NCBI RefSeq assembly: GCF_000273745.1
Contig: NZ_AKVZ01000018.1
Location: 27,401 to 91,400 of the forward strand
Direction of reading: 5' to 3'
Length of the DNA stretch: 64,000 nt
DNA from: Rickettsia australis str. Phillips
Lineage (GTDB): Bacteria; Pseudomonadota; Alphaproteobacteria; Rickettsiales; Rickettsiaceae
The position numbers and the translations under genes were made by a program. A model generated the notes under the pieces. The model did no database searches. It had not been told where the DNA came from and saw nothing but the letters and a program-made list of their open reading frames with translations. Positions 30,523 to 40,705 of the stretch are shown here, one piece after another (positions within the stretch are counted from its first letter, which is position 1; every line of letters begins with the position of its first letter).

Positions 30523-33035
30523 AGTTTACGTTATCATGGTTAAAGCAATTGTTAGAGACATCGGCTTCAGTGACTGAAATTGCCGAAGCCCTCACAGCTA
30601 TTGGTCTTGAAGTAGAAGAGGTGATAGATAAAGCGGCAGAGCTACAAAAATTTGAAGTAGCATATATAGCAAGTACTAAACCTCACCCGTCAGCTGATAA
30701 GTTAAAGCTTTGTGATGTTGAGACTAAAAGCGGTATGTTACAAATAGTTTGTGGTGCGAGTAATGCAAGAGCAGGTATAAAAGTAGTACTTGCAAATATC
30801 GGAATAGAAATACCAAATGGTAAGTTTAAGATTAAGGAATCTATTATTAGAGGTGAAAAAAGCTGCGGTATGCTTTGCTCTGAAGAGGAATTACTGCTAG
30901 CTTCAGAGTCTGAAGGGATTATAGAGCTATCTGAAGATGCTGTAGTTGGAGAGAATTTTACTAAGTATTACGGCTTAGATGATCCTATATTTGTTATTAA
31001 CGTTACTCCTAATCGTGGTGATGCACTTGGAGTTTACGGTATCGCAAGAGATTTATCGGCAAAAGGACTCGGAATACTTAAAGAATTAGAAATTCCGGAA
31101 ATAAAGAGTACATTTACTTCTAAAATTAAGCTTAACGTGCAAGACAAAGAAGCTTGCCCTTTATTTACTTTTAGAGAAATAAGAAATTTAAAAAATAAAC
31201 CAAGCCCTGATTGGTTACGGAAATTATTAAAAAATGTCGGGGTACAAACTATTTCAAGTTTAGTGGATGTAACAAATTATATTTCTTATAGTTTTGGGCA
31301 ACCGATGCATGCTTACGATGCGGATAAGATACGTGGGAGGATTGTGGTTGAGAGATATCCCTCTATGTCATTCCCGCTTACGCGGGAATCCAATAATTCT
31401 TATGGCAAAAGCGATGCTCTAGATAGTGATAAGGTTATTATGGATTCCCGCGTAAGCGGGAATGACATAGAGGGTGGCATGGATGACAACAATGACGCAA
31501 TTACTTTCCACGCCCTAAACGGCAAAGAATATTTACTTACCGAAAATGATTTAGCTATAAAAGATGAAAGCGGTATTCAAGGTCTTGCCGGTGTCATTGG
31601 CGGGGCTAAGAGTAGTTGTACTGATAGTACAACTAATATAATACTGGAAGCTGCATGTTTTAATGCTAAAATGGTTGCAGCTAGCGGGCGAAGATTGCAA
31701 ATTGATACTGATGCTAGATATCGTAATGAGCGTAATATCGATAGAAATTTTACGGAAAAAGCTTTAGACATAGCAACTAATCTTATTTTGTCAATATGCG
31801 GAAATGGTGAAGTATCGGAAGTAGTGAAATGCGGTGAGAAAGAGCCGCAAAAAAAACCTTTAGATTTTTCAGCATACTATTTAGAAAAAATTACGGGAAT
31901 TAAATTAAATATCAAAGAGATAGAAGCTATATTAAATAAACTAGGATTTGTTACGGATGTTAAAGGTGAGATTATAAAGGTAATAGCTCCTTCTTGGCGT
32001 CACGATATAACTATTTTAGAAGATATAGCTGAAGAAATCGCTCGTATTTACGACTATGATAAAATAGAAAGCATAAAATTACCTGAATTAGACCAAGATA
32101 ATAATAAGCTAAGAGAGCATAAAAGAATATCTAGTTTTAAAAGGATATTAGCAAGCAAAGGCTATGATGAGGTAGTAACTAATTCTTTTATGAGTAGTGA
32201 AGATGCAAAGTTATTTGCTGAATTAAAAAAAGAGTTGTTTTTGCTTAATCCTATTAGCATAGGAGACAATTATATGCGTCCTACTATACTGCCGAATTTG
32301 TTAAGTATAGTAAGTAAAAATCTAGCACGCTCTGTAAAAGATATGGCTTTTTTTGAAGTTGGACCGAGTTTTATAGATTTAAATACGGAAGCAACTTATT
32401 TGACGGCAATTATAAGCGGTTCATATAGTAATAAAAATCCTCATTCACTTGGACGAGGCTATGATGTTTTTGATCTTAAAGGTGATTTAGAGCTGGTAGT
32501 GGATTATGCAGGATTATCTATAGATAAATGTATAGCAACAGATGGGACAGCATTGCCACAATATTATCATCCAACTAGAGCAGTAAATATAGGGCTTGGT
32601 AAAAATTTATTAGGTCATTTTGGACAGATACACCCTAAAATCTTGAAATATTACGATATTAATCAGGAAATATTTGCATTCGAGTTAAATATTACGAATT
32701 TGCCGTTGAAAAAAGCTAAATGCGGTAAAAGAGACGAATTTGCAGTATCAGATTTCCAAGCTAATTTTAGAGATTATGCATTTATTGTTGATCAAGATCA
32801 TAGAGTCGGTGAAATAATATCATATATAAATAATTTTAATAAAAAGCTTGTCAAATCAGTTATATTATTTGATATTTATAGCGGTGATAAATTACCTGAA
32901 GGTAAAAAATCTATAGCCATTAAAATAGAGCTACAAGCAGATGATCGGACGTTGTCTGATACTGATTTAAATTCGTTCAGTAAAGATTTAGTTGTTGCCA
33001 TCTCGCAAAAATTTCAAGGAACATTAAGAGAATAA
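30519..33035 (+). CDS. pheT: Phenylalanyl-tRNA synthetase beta subunit with an RPE
   Basis: PheT holds the editing and tRNA-recognition domains of the Phe-tRNA synthetase. An EMAP/tRNA-binding domain comes first ([20 protein letters not shown]), then B3/B4 editing ([20 protein letters not shown]), B5 ([20 protein letters not shown]) and the ferredoxin-fold anticodon domain at the end ([17 protein letters not shown]). At 838 aa it is longer than usual because a type II element adds about 38 codons near residues 281-318 ([10 protein letters not shown]...[11 protein letters not shown]), between the B1 part and the B3/B4 region. The dnaN gene begins 4 nt after its stop. Confidence 0.96.
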   Translation: MKFTLSWLKQLLETSASVTEIAEALTAIGLEVEEVIDKAAELQKFEVAYIASTKPHPSADKLKLCDVETKSGMLQIVCGASNARAGIKVVLANIGIEIPNGKFKIKESIIRGEKSCGMLCSEEELLLASESEGIIELSEDAVVGENFTKYYGLDDPIFVINVTPNRGDALGVYGIARDLSAKGLGILKELEIPEIKSTFTSKIKLNVQDKEACPLFTFREIRNLKNKPSPDWLRKLLKNVGVQTISSLVDVTNYISYSFGQPMHAYDADKIRGRIVVERYPSMSFPLTRESNNSYGKSDALDSDKVIMDSRVSGNDIEGGMDDNNDAITFHALNGKEYLLTENDLAIKDESGIQGLAGVIGGAKSSCTDSTTNIILEAACFNAKMVAASGRRLQIDTDARYRNERNIDRNFTEKALDIATNLILSICGNGEVSEVVKCGEKEPQKKPLDFSAYYLEKITGIKLNIKEIEAILNKLGFVTDVKGEIIKVIAPSWRHDITILEDIAEEIARIYDYDKIESIKLPELDQDNNKLREHKRISSFKRILASKGYDEVVTNSFMSSEDAKLFAELKKELFLLNPISIGDNYMRPTILPNLLSIVSKNLARSVKDMAFFEVGPSFIDLNTEATYLTAIISGSYSNKNPHSLGRGYDVFDLKGDLELVVDYAGLSIDKCIATDGTALPQYYHPTRAVNIGLGKNLLGHFGQIHPKILKYYDINQEIFAFELNITNLPLKKAKCGKRDEFAVSDFQANFRDYAFIVDQDHRVGEIISYINNFNKKLVKSVILFDIYSGDKLPEGKKSIAIKIELQADDRTLSDTDLNSFSKDLVVAISQKFQGTLRE
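31361..31472. repeat. Type II RPE inside pheT, perfect 32-bp inverted repeat
   Basis: The arms 31361-31392 and 31441-31472 are exact reverse complements around a 48-nt centre. The frame is kept. This is the longest perfect inverted repeat I found in the window. Confidence 0.92.
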
Positions 33036-33039
33036 CAAT

Positions 33040-34179
33040 ATGTTAAAATTAATAGTTGAAACAAAAACGTTAGTTCAGTCCCTAGGGTTTGCAAGTTCCG
33101 TTGTTGAAAAACGTAATGTAATACCTGAATATGCAAACATTAAATTATCGGCAAAAGACGGCAATCTAGAGCTTAGTTCTACTAATATGGATTTGTACTT
33201 AAGTCAAAAAATAGCAGTACAGGTAGTAAGTGAAGGTGAACTTACCGTTTCTACGAAAACTCTACATGATATAGTACGCAAACTTCCGGATTCCGAGCTT
33301 ATATTAACAGATCTCGGTACAACGGGACTTGAAATCAAAGGCAAAAATTGTAAATTTAATTTATTTACTTTGCCGGTTAGTTCTTTTCCTCCAATGGATA
33401 GTATTAATCCTGAAGCAGGTTTTAAAATTTCCTGCACGGATTTTGCTAAAATAATCGAATCGACAAAATTTTCGATTTCTTTAGATGAAACTCGTTATAA
33501 TTTAAACGGTGTTTATTTACACATAAAAGACAAAGAGTTTTATTCGGCAAGTACCGATGGGCATAGGCTTTCAATTTCATGGGTAACATTAGAAAAACAC
33601 ATAAAGAATTTTGGAGTTATATTACCGCAAAAAAGTGCAGAAGAAATTTTAAAAATAGTTAAAGATCCTAAAAATATAAATGAAGATATAGAAATTTTAT
33701 TAAGTAGCAATAAGATTAAATTTATATGTAACGAAAATACTATTATGCTATCAAAGCTTATAGACGGTACTTTCCCTAATTATAGTGCTTTTATTCCAGA
33801 AAGCAGCAGCTCAAAATTAGTAATTAATCGAAAAATATTTGCAGATAGTATAGAAAGAATAGCGATAATAACCGTTGAAAAATTTAGAGCAGTAAAATTA
33901 TCATTATCTCGCGAAACCTTAGAGATTAGTGCTGTCGGTGAAGCAAGAGGTAACGCAAAAGAGGTTATTAATTCTTCACAAGATAAGGAAAGTTTTTATG
34001 AATATAATAGTGATGAGCCTTTAGCTATAGGCTTTAATCCACAATATTTGGAAGATGTCTTAAAAGCAGTGAAATCGGATTTAGTAGAACTATATTTTTC
34101 AGATGTTTCAGCACCAGTACTTATTAAATTTCCTGAGAATCCTAAAGATATTTTTGTCGTCATGCCTGTTAAGGTATAG
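33040..34179 (+). CDS. dnaN: DNA polymerase III sliding clamp (beta subunit)
   Basis: DnaN is the ring-shaped processivity clamp of the replicative polymerase. Three repeated clamp domains are visible in order: [20 protein letters not shown], then [20 protein letters not shown] with [10 protein letters not shown], and [20 protein letters not shown]. It ends [20 protein letters not shown], the normal C-terminal signature. The length of 379 aa is normal. It lies 4 nt after pheT, so it is probably expressed with the pheST operon; the usual dnaA neighbour is absent, as in other Rickettsia. No RPE is inserted. Confidence 0.97.
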   Translation: MLKLIVETKTLVQSLGFASSVVEKRNVIPEYANIKLSAKDGNLELSSTNMDLYLSQKIAVQVVSEGELTVSTKTLHDIVRKLPDSELILTDLGTTGLEIKGKNCKFNLFTLPVSSFPPMDSINPEAGFKISCTDFAKIIESTKFSISLDETRYNLNGVYLHIKDKEFYSASTDGHRLSISWVTLEKHIKNFGVILPQKSAEEILKIVKDPKNINEDIEILLSSNKIKFICNENTIMLSKLIDGTFPNYSAFIPESSSSKLVINRKIFADSIERIAIITVEKFRAVKLSLSRETLEISAVGEARGNAKEVINSSQDKESFYEYNSDEPLAIGFNPQYLEDVLKAVKSDLVELYFSDVSAPVLIKFPENPKDIFVVMPVKV

Positions 34180-34236
34180 AGTAGCTGTATGTTATTCAGG
34201 CAAGGCATTGTTACGTGGATCAAAAAGCACACTCGA

Positions 34237-34336
34237 TGTCATCCCGTGGCTTGACCACAGTATCCATCAAAACACTTATAGTATTAATAATTTTAGTATT
34301 GTTAGCTGGATACCGCGATCAAGTCGCGGTATGACA
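34237..34336. repeat. Type I RPE
   Basis: The element spans tgtcatcccgtggcttgacc to gtcgcggtatgaca, with inner arms agtattaat...aatttt. It follows dnaN. Confidence 0.8.
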
Positions 34337-34340
34337 ATGA

Positions 34341-34369
34341 AGGATTCCCGCTTCCATGGGAATGACATA
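34341..34369. repeat. Half type II palindrome
   Basis: The sequence aggattcccgcttccatggg followed by aatgacata abuts the type I element before it, another mixed cluster. Confidence 0.6.
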
Positions 34370-34464
34370 GAGGGGGTATAGGAATGACATACAATTAGTT
34401 CAAATAATTTTTGACTAATAGCCAAAGCTTCTCTATTATTTCCATCAAACACCCTAATTAAATA

Positions 34465-34974
34465 TTGGTTATGAAAAAAATTATCGGATTATTTTTTGTA
34501 ATGATACTTAGTGCAATAAGTACTAGTATCTTAGCGGATGATTATCCAAAAACAGAACGAGAGCAGAAATGGGATGAAGTAGGTTCTATAGCAGGTGAAG
34601 AAGGGTTAGTTTTTAGACCTAGTAGGGTAAAAAACGAATCTACTAAAGCTGTAGGAGGTTCAGTTAATAAATATCTTTGGCAAGCAGCATTAGAGACTAT
34701 AAGTTTTGCTCCTCTTACATCAGCTGACTCAAACGGCGGCGTGATTATTACGGAATGGTATAGCCCACGTTCTAATTCTAATTTTCGATTTAAAATAAAT
34801 ATATTTATTAAAGACGATGTAATAAGCCCTGATTCAATTGAAGTGAAAGTATTTGAAGAAATGCTTAAAAATAAACAATGGGTACTTAATGAAAACACCT
34901 CAAATCTTGCTATCACACTTGAAGATAAAATTTTAAGAAAAGCTAGAGATATATATATTAATAGTGCTAGGTGA
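34465..34974 (+). CDS. DUF3576 exported protein, 169 aa
   Basis: A signal peptide (residues 1-24, ending STSILA before DDYPK) is followed by a DUF3576 domain. Its hallmark sequence is NKYLWQAALETISFAPLTSA, then GGVIITEWYSPRSNSNFRFK, and a final LAITLEDKILRKARDIYI. The family is an alphaproteobacterial envelope protein of unknown function, often a lipoprotein; here no lipobox Cys is seen. Met1 and Met3 are both possible starts. It stands alone between a repeat cluster and leuS. Confidence 0.8.
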   Translation: MVMKKIIGLFFVMILSAISTSILADDYPKTEREQKWDEVGSIAGEEGLVFRPSRVKNESTKAVGGSVNKYLWQAALETISFAPLTSADSNGGVIITEWYSPRSNSNFRFKINIFIKDDVISPDSIEVKVFEEMLKNKQWVLNENTSNLAITLEDKILRKARDIYINSAR

Positions 34975-34988
34975 TTATATTACCTCTA

Positions 34989-35065
34989 TGTCACCTTGTG
35001 GCTTGACCACGGTCTCAGGACGCAGTCTGTGATGCAAGATCACGTGGTCAAGCCACGGGGTGATA
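34989..35065. repeat. Type I RPE upstream of leuS
   Basis: The element spans tgtcaccttgtggc to ccacggggtgataa and ends about 18 nt before the leuS start codon, so its hairpin may lie in the leuS leader RNA. Confidence 0.8.
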
Positions 35066-35083
35066 ATAAATTAACAAGAAGAT

Positions 35084-37696
35084 ATGAATCAAATAGAACA
35101 AAAATGGCAGCAAATTTGGCATGACGAGAAAGCTTTTGAGGTATCAAACGAGAGTAGCAAGCCAAAATATTACGTACTTGAAATGCTGCCTTATCCTTCC
35201 GGTAAAATCCATGTAGGTCACGTACGCAACTATTCTATAGGTGATGTTATTGCAAGGTTTATGACTATGCAAGGTTTTAACGTGCTTCATCCGATGGGCT
35301 GGGATGCTTTTGGGCTACCTGCCGAAAATGCCGCAATAAAAAATAATTCTCATCCGAAAGATTGGACTTATTCTAATATCAAGAATATGAAAAAGCAGCT
35401 AAAATCTATGGGCTTTTCTTATGCTTGGTCTAGAGAGATAAATAGTTGTGATCCGCAGTATTATAAACATGAGCAGAAATTTTTTTTAGAGCTTTATGAG
35501 AAAAATCTTGCTTATCAAAAAGAATCACTTGTTAATTGGGATCCGGTTGATAATACCGTGCTTGCGAATGAGCAAGTTGTAGACGGGCGTGGTTGGCGTT
35601 CAGGTGCAGTAGTTGAGAAACGTTATTTAAAGCAATGGTTCTTAAAAATCACTGATGATGCTGAAGAATTATTAAACGAAATTCAGAATTTAAAAGATTG
35701 GCCTGAAGCAGTCCGCTCTATGCAAGAGAAATGGATTGGTAAATCGATAGGTGCTAATTTTCATTTCAAAATTAAGGATAATGAAGATATTACTATAGAA
35801 GTATTTTCAACAAAACCCGAAACCATTTTTGGTGCTGGCTTTATAGGAATTGCATTTAATCATCCGATAATAGAACGATTAGTTTCTAAAACACCTGAAA
35901 TATCGAATTTTATAGCTAAATGTGCAAATATAACATGTTCTGTTGAGCGTGATAAAGCTGAAAAGGAAGGTGTATTTACCGGTCTTGATGTTACTCATCC
36001 TTTCGATTCAAATATAGTTTTACCGGTTATTATTACTAATTTTGTGTTAATGGATTACGGTACCGGTGCTGTGTTCGGTTGCCCTGCTCATGATGAACGT
36101 GACCATAAATTAGCTGTTAAAATGAACTTAACTATTAAGCAGGTAATTGAAACGGATATTGATGTACAAAAGACCCCTTATACGGAAGATGGAATTTTGG
36201 TTAACTCAAATTTTCTAAATGGCTTAACTAGTAATGAAGCAAAACAAAAAGTAATCGAGGAGTTTGAAAAATTAGAGATAGGTAAACGCAGCATAAATTA
36301 TCGTCTAAAAGATTGGGGGATTTCAAGACAGCGTTTTTGGGGTTGTCCGATTCCTATGATTCATTGTGAAGCTTGCGGCATAGTTCCGGTACCTTACAAA
36401 GACTTACCAGTTACGTTACCTGATGATGTTAGTTTTGACGGTCACGGTAATCCGCTTGCTCATCATCCTAGTTGGAAACATGTGAATTGTCCGAAATGCA
36501 ATAAGCCGGCTATTCGTGAAACCGATACTTTTGATACATTTTTTGAATCATCTTGGTATTTTACGAGATATTGCAATAGCAATGCTACAGAGATGACCGA
36601 TAAAAAAGCTTGTGATTATTGGCTTCCGGTTGATAAATATATAGGCGGCATCGAGCACGCCGTTATGCATTTATTATATGCAAGGTTTTTCACAAAAGTA
36701 ATGAACGAACAGAATTATGTAAGTGTTCGAGAGCCTTTTAAAGGGTTATTTACTCAAGGTATGGTGTTGCATGCTACTTATAAAGATGAACATAATAATT
36801 GGTTATATCCTGAAGAAGTAGTTAAAAAGGGTAATGAATTTTTTCATAAGGGAAGCAATAATAGAGTAGTGCAGGGACGCATTGAGAAGATGAGTAAGTC
36901 TAAAAAGAATCTCATCGATCTTGAGACAATGCAAGAGCAATATGGGGCAGATGCTATTAGGCTTTTTGTACTGTCCGATAGTCCACCTGAGAAAGATCTA
37001 GAATGGTCTATAAGCGGTATTGAAGGCTGCTCACGTTTTATTAATAAGCTTGAGCAAATGTTTGAGGCAATAAAATTTTTATATAACGAAGCTAATAAAG
37101 AGGAATTTGAAGGAAACATGGAATGCAACACCGTAGCGTACACTTTAGTACGTGAAGATGCGAGTACCGGATCGATGTACAAATTACCTTTAGAAGCAAG
37201 TTATATTAACAAAGAGCTTAATAGGTTAGTTCATTTTACTATAAAGCACGTCGCAGAAGATATAAAGCATTTTGCCCTAAACAGAGCAATAGCACGTATG
37301 CGTGAGCTTTCTAATGCTATATTCTCTGAAATATCCAAAGATAAAATTGATGTAAAAACTGTACGGCATGGCTTTAATATTTTAGTACAGCTACTAAATC
37401 CTTTTATCCCGCATATTACAGAAGAAATTTGGCAGAAGCTTGGCAATAAAGAGCGGTTATATAAATCAGCTTTTCCTGCATTTGATGAGTCAATGCTAGA
37501 GTTAGATACATATATTATGGCAGTGCAGGTTAACGGCAAACTCCGTGATACCTATGAGTTTAAAACTGCCGTAAGTGAAGATGCAATAAAGCAAATTACC
37601 GTCAATTTGCCAAAGGTACAAAAATTCTTAGCAGGAAAAGAACCGAAAAAGATTATTCTTGTGCCTCGTAAAATTGTGAATATTATAGTTAATTGA
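35084..37696 (+). CDS. leuS: Leucyl-tRNA synthetase with an RPE
   Basis: LeuS is a class I synthetase that charges tRNA-Leu. Class I motifs are [17 protein letters not shown] (HIGH-like) near residue 43 and KMSKSKKNL (KMSKS) near residue 604. The editing domain (about residues 225-415) contains [17 protein letters not shown] and the ATG-like [14 protein letters not shown] motif. A zinc-like CEACG...CPKC segment is present. At 870 aa it includes a type IV RPE of about 39 residues at 671-709 (EEFEGN...[17 protein letters not shown]). That places it in the linker between the catalytic part and the anticodon-binding helices. The frame is open. Confidence 0.97.
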   Translation: MNQIEQKWQQIWHDEKAFEVSNESSKPKYYVLEMLPYPSGKIHVGHVRNYSIGDVIARFMTMQGFNVLHPMGWDAFGLPAENAAIKNNSHPKDWTYSNIKNMKKQLKSMGFSYAWSREINSCDPQYYKHEQKFFLELYEKNLAYQKESLVNWDPVDNTVLANEQVVDGRGWRSGAVVEKRYLKQWFLKITDDAEELLNEIQNLKDWPEAVRSMQEKWIGKSIGANFHFKIKDNEDITIEVFSTKPETIFGAGFIGIAFNHPIIERLVSKTPEISNFIAKCANITCSVERDKAEKEGVFTGLDVTHPFDSNIVLPVIITNFVLMDYGTGAVFGCPAHDERDHKLAVKMNLTIKQVIETDIDVQKTPYTEDGILVNSNFLNGLTSNEAKQKVIEEFEKLEIGKRSINYRLKDWGISRQRFWGCPIPMIHCEACGIVPVPYKDLPVTLPDDVSFDGHGNPLAHHPSWKHVNCPKCNKPAIRETDTFDTFFESSWYFTRYCNSNATEMTDKKACDYWLPVDKYIGGIEHAVMHLLYARFFTKVMNEQNYVSVREPFKGLFTQGMVLHATYKDEHNNWLYPEEVVKKGNEFFHKGSNNRVVQGRIEKMSKSKKNLIDLETMQEQYGADAIRLFVLSDSPPEKDLEWSISGIEGCSRFINKLEQMFEAIKFLYNEANKEEFEGNMECNTVAYTLVREDASTGSMYKLPLEASYINKELNRLVHFTIKHVAEDIKHFALNRAIARMRELSNAIFSEISKDKIDVKTVRHGFNILVQLLNPFIPHITEEIWQKLGNKERLYKSAFPAFDESMLELDTYIMAVQVNGKLRDTYEFKTAVSEDAIKQITVNLPKVQKFLAGKEPKKIILVPRKIVNIIVN
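37093..37209. repeat. Type IV RPE inside leuS
   Basis: It encodes NKEEFEGN...[20 protein letters not shown] in the leuS frame and matches the elements in coxB and at 19305-19410. Confidence 0.85.
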
Positions 37697-37827
37697 TTTG
37701 AACTCACCTACTGCGTTACTCATCGTCTCGCCTATTATTGATAGGTTTTGCTCCCCGCTTCTTGTATCCGAATCCTAACTGCATTGACTATATTGTTTGC
37801 ATTGTTATTGTGAGAAGAACTACTCGG

Positions 37828-37929
37828 TGTCACCACGTGGCTTGACCACGGGGCCTAGTTAAAAATACTAAGAATTATTAGTATTTTAAGTTATATTTTT
37901 GGATCCCGTGGTCAAGCCACGGTATGACA
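37828..37929. repeat. Type I RPE in the leuS-rnd gap
   Basis: The element runs from tgtcaccacgtggc to gccacggtatgaca with inner aatactaag...cttagtat-type arms. It is the main content of the gene-free stretch 37697-38088. The remainder holds outer-arm fragments (gcattgttattg, acgcaataacgcc) and AT-rich sequence with nothing else recognisable. Confidence 0.85.
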
Positions 37930-38088
37930 CCGAGTGCGTTTTCCGAACCACGCAATAACGCCTCTTCTGCAGCAAAGACATAGAGTATTACATCGATGCC
38001 CTCTTTAAATAGAGTGTAAGATTGTATACTTGAAGTCAATTTACTATGTTAATAATTTAATATCTTTATTAACTTATCTTAATTTAAA

Positions 38089-38700
38089 TTAATGCATAAA
38101 AATATCGATTTCATTCCAACCGATAAGGTCTAAATTAGCTCTTGTTGGTAAAAAACGAAAAATATCATGGGCAAGCTCGAGCCTATTTTCTCTAAGTAGC
38201 ATTTTTTGTAACATATCTTTTAACTGATGCAAATAAAGCACATCTTTTGCTGCATATTCTTTTTGTTCTGAAGATAAATTGTCAGTACCCCAATAGGAAG
38301 ATTGTTGTTGTTTTGAAATGTTGATATTAAGTAATTCTCGGCATAAATCCTTAAGACCGTGGCTATCTGTATATGTTCTAACTAGTTTTGAAGATATTTT
38401 AGTACAAAAGATATTTTCTAAATCTATACTTAAATATTTTTTTATAGATGCTAAATCAAATCTAGCAAAATGAAATATCTTGCATCTAGTTTTATCTAGC
38501 AATAACGCTTTTAAATTAGGAGCAGTATAATCTTGATTTACAAAATGAACAAGATGGGCTTCACCGTTGCCGTTACTAAATTGTAGCAAACATAGTTTAT
38601 CTCTATGTAGATTTAACCCCATTGTTTCAGTATCTATAGCGATATCTCCTTCAAGTTCAAAATTATTAGGTAGGTCGTTTTGATAAATTGTTATAGTCAT
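38089..38700 (-). CDS. rnd: Ribonuclease D-like 3'-5' exonuclease
   Basis: This is a DEDD exonuclease of the RNase D type, which trims 3' ends of tRNA and other small RNAs. The Exo I motif is IAIDTETMGLNLHRDKLCLL, Exo II is FHFARFDLASIKKYL, and Exo III is EYAAKDVLYLHQLKDML. At 203 aa it has the catalytic domain only. The HRDC domains of E. coli RNase D are absent, which is common for the short alphaproteobacterial form. It lies after ftsB on the same strand, separated by a type II repeat. Confidence 0.88.
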   Translation of the reverse strand: MTITIYQNDLPNNFELEGDIAIDTETMGLNLHRDKLCLLQFSNGNGEAHLVHFVNQDYTAPNLKALLLDKTRCKIFHFARFDLASIKKYLSIDLENIFCTKISSKLVRTYTDSHGLKDLCRELLNINISKQQQSSYWGTDNLSSEQKEYAAKDVLYLHQLKDMLQKMLLRENRLELAHDIFRFLPTRANLDLIGWNEIDIFMH

Positions 38701-38757
38701 AAATTATATTCAATTCTTTTTTAATCATGTTGTTTGGGATGTTCTTCTCTATTTATT

Positions 38758-38791
38758 TTATGTCATTCCCGCTTCCGCAGGAATGACATAA
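38758..38791. repeat. Short type II palindrome
   Basis: The hairpin ttatgtcattccc...aggaatgacataa is followed by the outer-arm motif catgcaacaacacc. It sits between ftsB and rnd. Confidence 0.8.
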
Positions 38792-38833
38792 GCGTCATGC
38801 AACAACACCTTTAGTTGCTCGCAATGACGATAC

Positions 38834-39157
38834 CTACCTTTGACTAGGTGTGTCTTTTATTGTAAACACCTGCTCATTTGGAGCAGCTACTCCTAAAACT
38901 TTCTTTGCTTGTTCTTCTAACATATCTTTATTTAGCGATTCCGTTCGGAGTAATTTGACGTTATGTGCAAGTTCTACTCTTTCTGCTCGTAAGCCTTTCA
39001 GTTCATCATAAGCTTTTTCAAGCTGCCTATTTACTTTTAAATATGCAATAATCCCTTTGTTCCCATATATGCAATGAAAAACAAAATATCCAAGCAGTAA
39101 AGCTAAAAAGATATTTAAAATTATTTTTTTAGAATGATTGTTTAAATGTAGTATCAT
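38834..39157 (-). CDS. ftsB: Septum formation initiator FtsB/DivIC family
   Basis: A bitopic division protein that links FtsQ and FtsL. A single membrane helix (IILNIFLALLLGYFVFHCIY, about residues 11-30) is followed by a coiled coil (LKVNRQLEKAYDELKGLRAE) and the family's tail (EEQAKKVLGVAAPNEQVF). The length of 107 aa is normal. Its start overlaps the cdsA stop by 4 nt. The order uppS-cdsA-ftsB places lipid-carrier and septum functions together. Confidence 0.85.
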   Translation of the reverse strand: MILHLNNHSKKIILNIFLALLLGYFVFHCIYGNKGIIAYLKVNRQLEKAYDELKGLRAERVELAHNVKLLRTESLNKDMLEEQAKKVLGVAAPNEQVFTIKDTPSQR

Positions 39158-39834
39158 AAATATATATTCATAAAAAATAATACCGGAGCGGTTAAAATAA
39201 TACTATCAAATCTGTCTAGCACTCCTCCATGACCGGGTATTATATGACCGCTATCTTTAATATTAAATTTTCGCTTAAAATATGAAATAAATAAATCACT
39301 TGATTGAGCTATTAATGCTAATATACAACTAATTATAAACAAATAAATTTTATTTGAAAAATAGTAATTTTCAATATGAAAGTTTGGTATAAAACTCACT
39401 AATACCGCAACCAAACCTGCTGATAATATTCCTGTAACTAAACCGCTCCAAGTTTTTTTAGGACTGATTTTTGGAGCAAGCTTTGCTCCTTTAAAAGTTT
39501 TGCCGCCAATCATTGCAAAAGTGTCTACAGACCAAATAATGCAAAAATAAAGCATAATAAGCCATTTATTAGTATCTTCCAATAATATTAATAGAGCTAT
39601 AGGAATCGGGATAATAATTAGTCCCAGTACTGAATACGGTATAGAAGAGTAGGTCATATTATACCATTCACTTAACATTCCCACACCCAATAATATCATT
39701 AGAATATAAAATAAAGGCTTAAACCATAATATGGCTATAACAAATAACGGCACTAAAACTATACCGGACAGGATTCTTAAATATATATTTTGTTTATCTT
39801 TTGCCAAATGTTCTTTTCCTTTTTGAGTAATCAT
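39154..39834 (-). CDS. cdsA: Phosphatidate cytidylyltransferase
   Basis: CdsA makes CDP-diacylglycerol from phosphatidic acid and CTP in the inner membrane. The C-terminal family signature is visible as RKFNIKDSGHIIPGHGGVLD followed by RFDSIILTAPV. IWSVDTFAMIGGKTFKGAKL and SPKKTWSGLVTG are the other conserved loops. About six membrane segments fit. The length of 226 aa is at the short end for the family. It overlaps the end of uppS by 41 nt, suggesting coupled translation. Confidence 0.93.
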   Translation of the reverse strand: MITQKGKEHLAKDKQNIYLRILSGIVLVPLFVIAILWFKPLFYILMILLGVGMLSEWYNMTYSSIPYSVLGLIIIPIPIALLILLEDTNKWLIMLYFCIIWSVDTFAMIGGKTFKGAKLAPKISPKKTWSGLVTGILSAGLVAVLVSFIPNFHIENYYFSNKIYLFIISCILALIAQSSDLFISYFKRKFNIKDSGHIIPGHGGVLDRFDSIILTAPVLFFMNIYL

Positions 39835-40474
39835 TTATAGCTTCTAGTATATCATCTTTATTAAAATCAGGCCAATATTTGAGTGAGAAATATAATTCAG
39901 CATAAGCTGCCTGCCAAAGCAAGAAATTACTGATGCGATAAACCCCGCCAGGTCTTATTAATAAATCTACATCCGGCATTTCTGGATCATATAAAGCATG
40001 CTGTATATCACTTTCACTTACTTCTTTTTTACCGCTTGCAATAATTTTTGTGCAGGCATCAACTATTTCTTGGCGACTTCCATAACTAAAAGCTATACAA
40101 AGTGTTATTTTATTATTATTTTTTGTTAATTCTATAGCATTATTTATTTGTTTTTGCAATGAGCTACTTAATAAGTTAAGCCTACCTATTACTTTTATTT
40201 TAACGCCGTTTTTATGTAAACTGTTTAATTCATTTTTTAAATAAATACTTAATAATTTTATTAAGAAATCTACCTCCATGCTTGAGCGTTGCCAATTTTC
40301 GGAAGAGAAAGTATATAAAGTTATATAAGGTATATTAAGGTTAATAAACTCAGGCAGTAATTCACGAATTTTATCAGCACCTGTTTTATGTCCTTCAGAT
40401 TTTGTTAAGTGATGCCGATCTGCCCAACGAGCATTACCGTCCATTATTATTGCTAAATGTTTTATGTTAGTCAT
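39794..40474 (-). CDS. uppS: Isoprenyl (undecaprenyl diphosphate) synthase
   Basis: UppS builds the C55 lipid carrier for peptidoglycan and surface sugars. The catalytic Asp is Asp12 in AIIMDGNARWADRH. Further motifs are GHKTGADKIRE, YTFSSENWQRS and the C-terminal DVDLLIRPGGVYRISNFLLW with QAAYAELYF. The length of 226 aa is normal. One small difference from the usual signature is that Val-Tyr replaces the common Glu-x in RTGGExRISNF, a change in a residue that often helps bind magnesium. First gene of the uppS-cdsA-ftsB group. Confidence 0.93.
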   Translation of the reverse strand: MTNIKHLAIIMDGNARWADRHHLTKSEGHKTGADKIRELLPEFINLNIPYITLYTFSSENWQRSSMEVDFLIKLLSIYLKNELNSLHKNGVKIKVIGRLNLLSSSLQKQINNAIELTKNNNKITLCIAFSYGSRQEIVDACTKIIASGKKEVSESDIQHALYDPEMPDVDLLIRPGGVYRISNFLLWQAAYAELYFSLKYWPDFNKDDILEAINDYSKRKRTFGKR

Positions 40475-40553
40475 TATTTTATATTTTAGATGTTGCTGTA
40501 TGGATCGATTTTTCCGTCATTGCGAGCGGGTACTGTTACGTGGATACTAAAAC

Positions 40554-40672
40554 CATCATTGCGAGGAGCGAAGCGACGTGGCAATCCAGAAAAAATAATA
40601 AAAAATTCTGTAAATCAGAATTTTTTACTGGATTGCTTCGTCGCATTACTACGTAATTCTTTTCGCAATGAC
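40554..40672. repeat. Type III palindromic element
   Basis: The element spans catcattgcgaggagcgaag to cttttcgcaatgacg, with inner arms caatccag...ctggattg and attctg...cagaat. Outer-arm fragments (actgttacgtgga) lie upstream. It fills the gap between uppS and the kinase gene. Confidence 0.8.
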
Positions 40673-40705
40673 GATTTGGTATCTATGCGGGAATGACATC
40701 GGCGG

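Noticed and set aside
34103..34381. A 92-aa plus-strand frame overlapping the dnaN 3' end
   Set aside because: It is out of frame with dnaN and mostly translates a type I repeat (WLDHSIHQN, SRGMTM).
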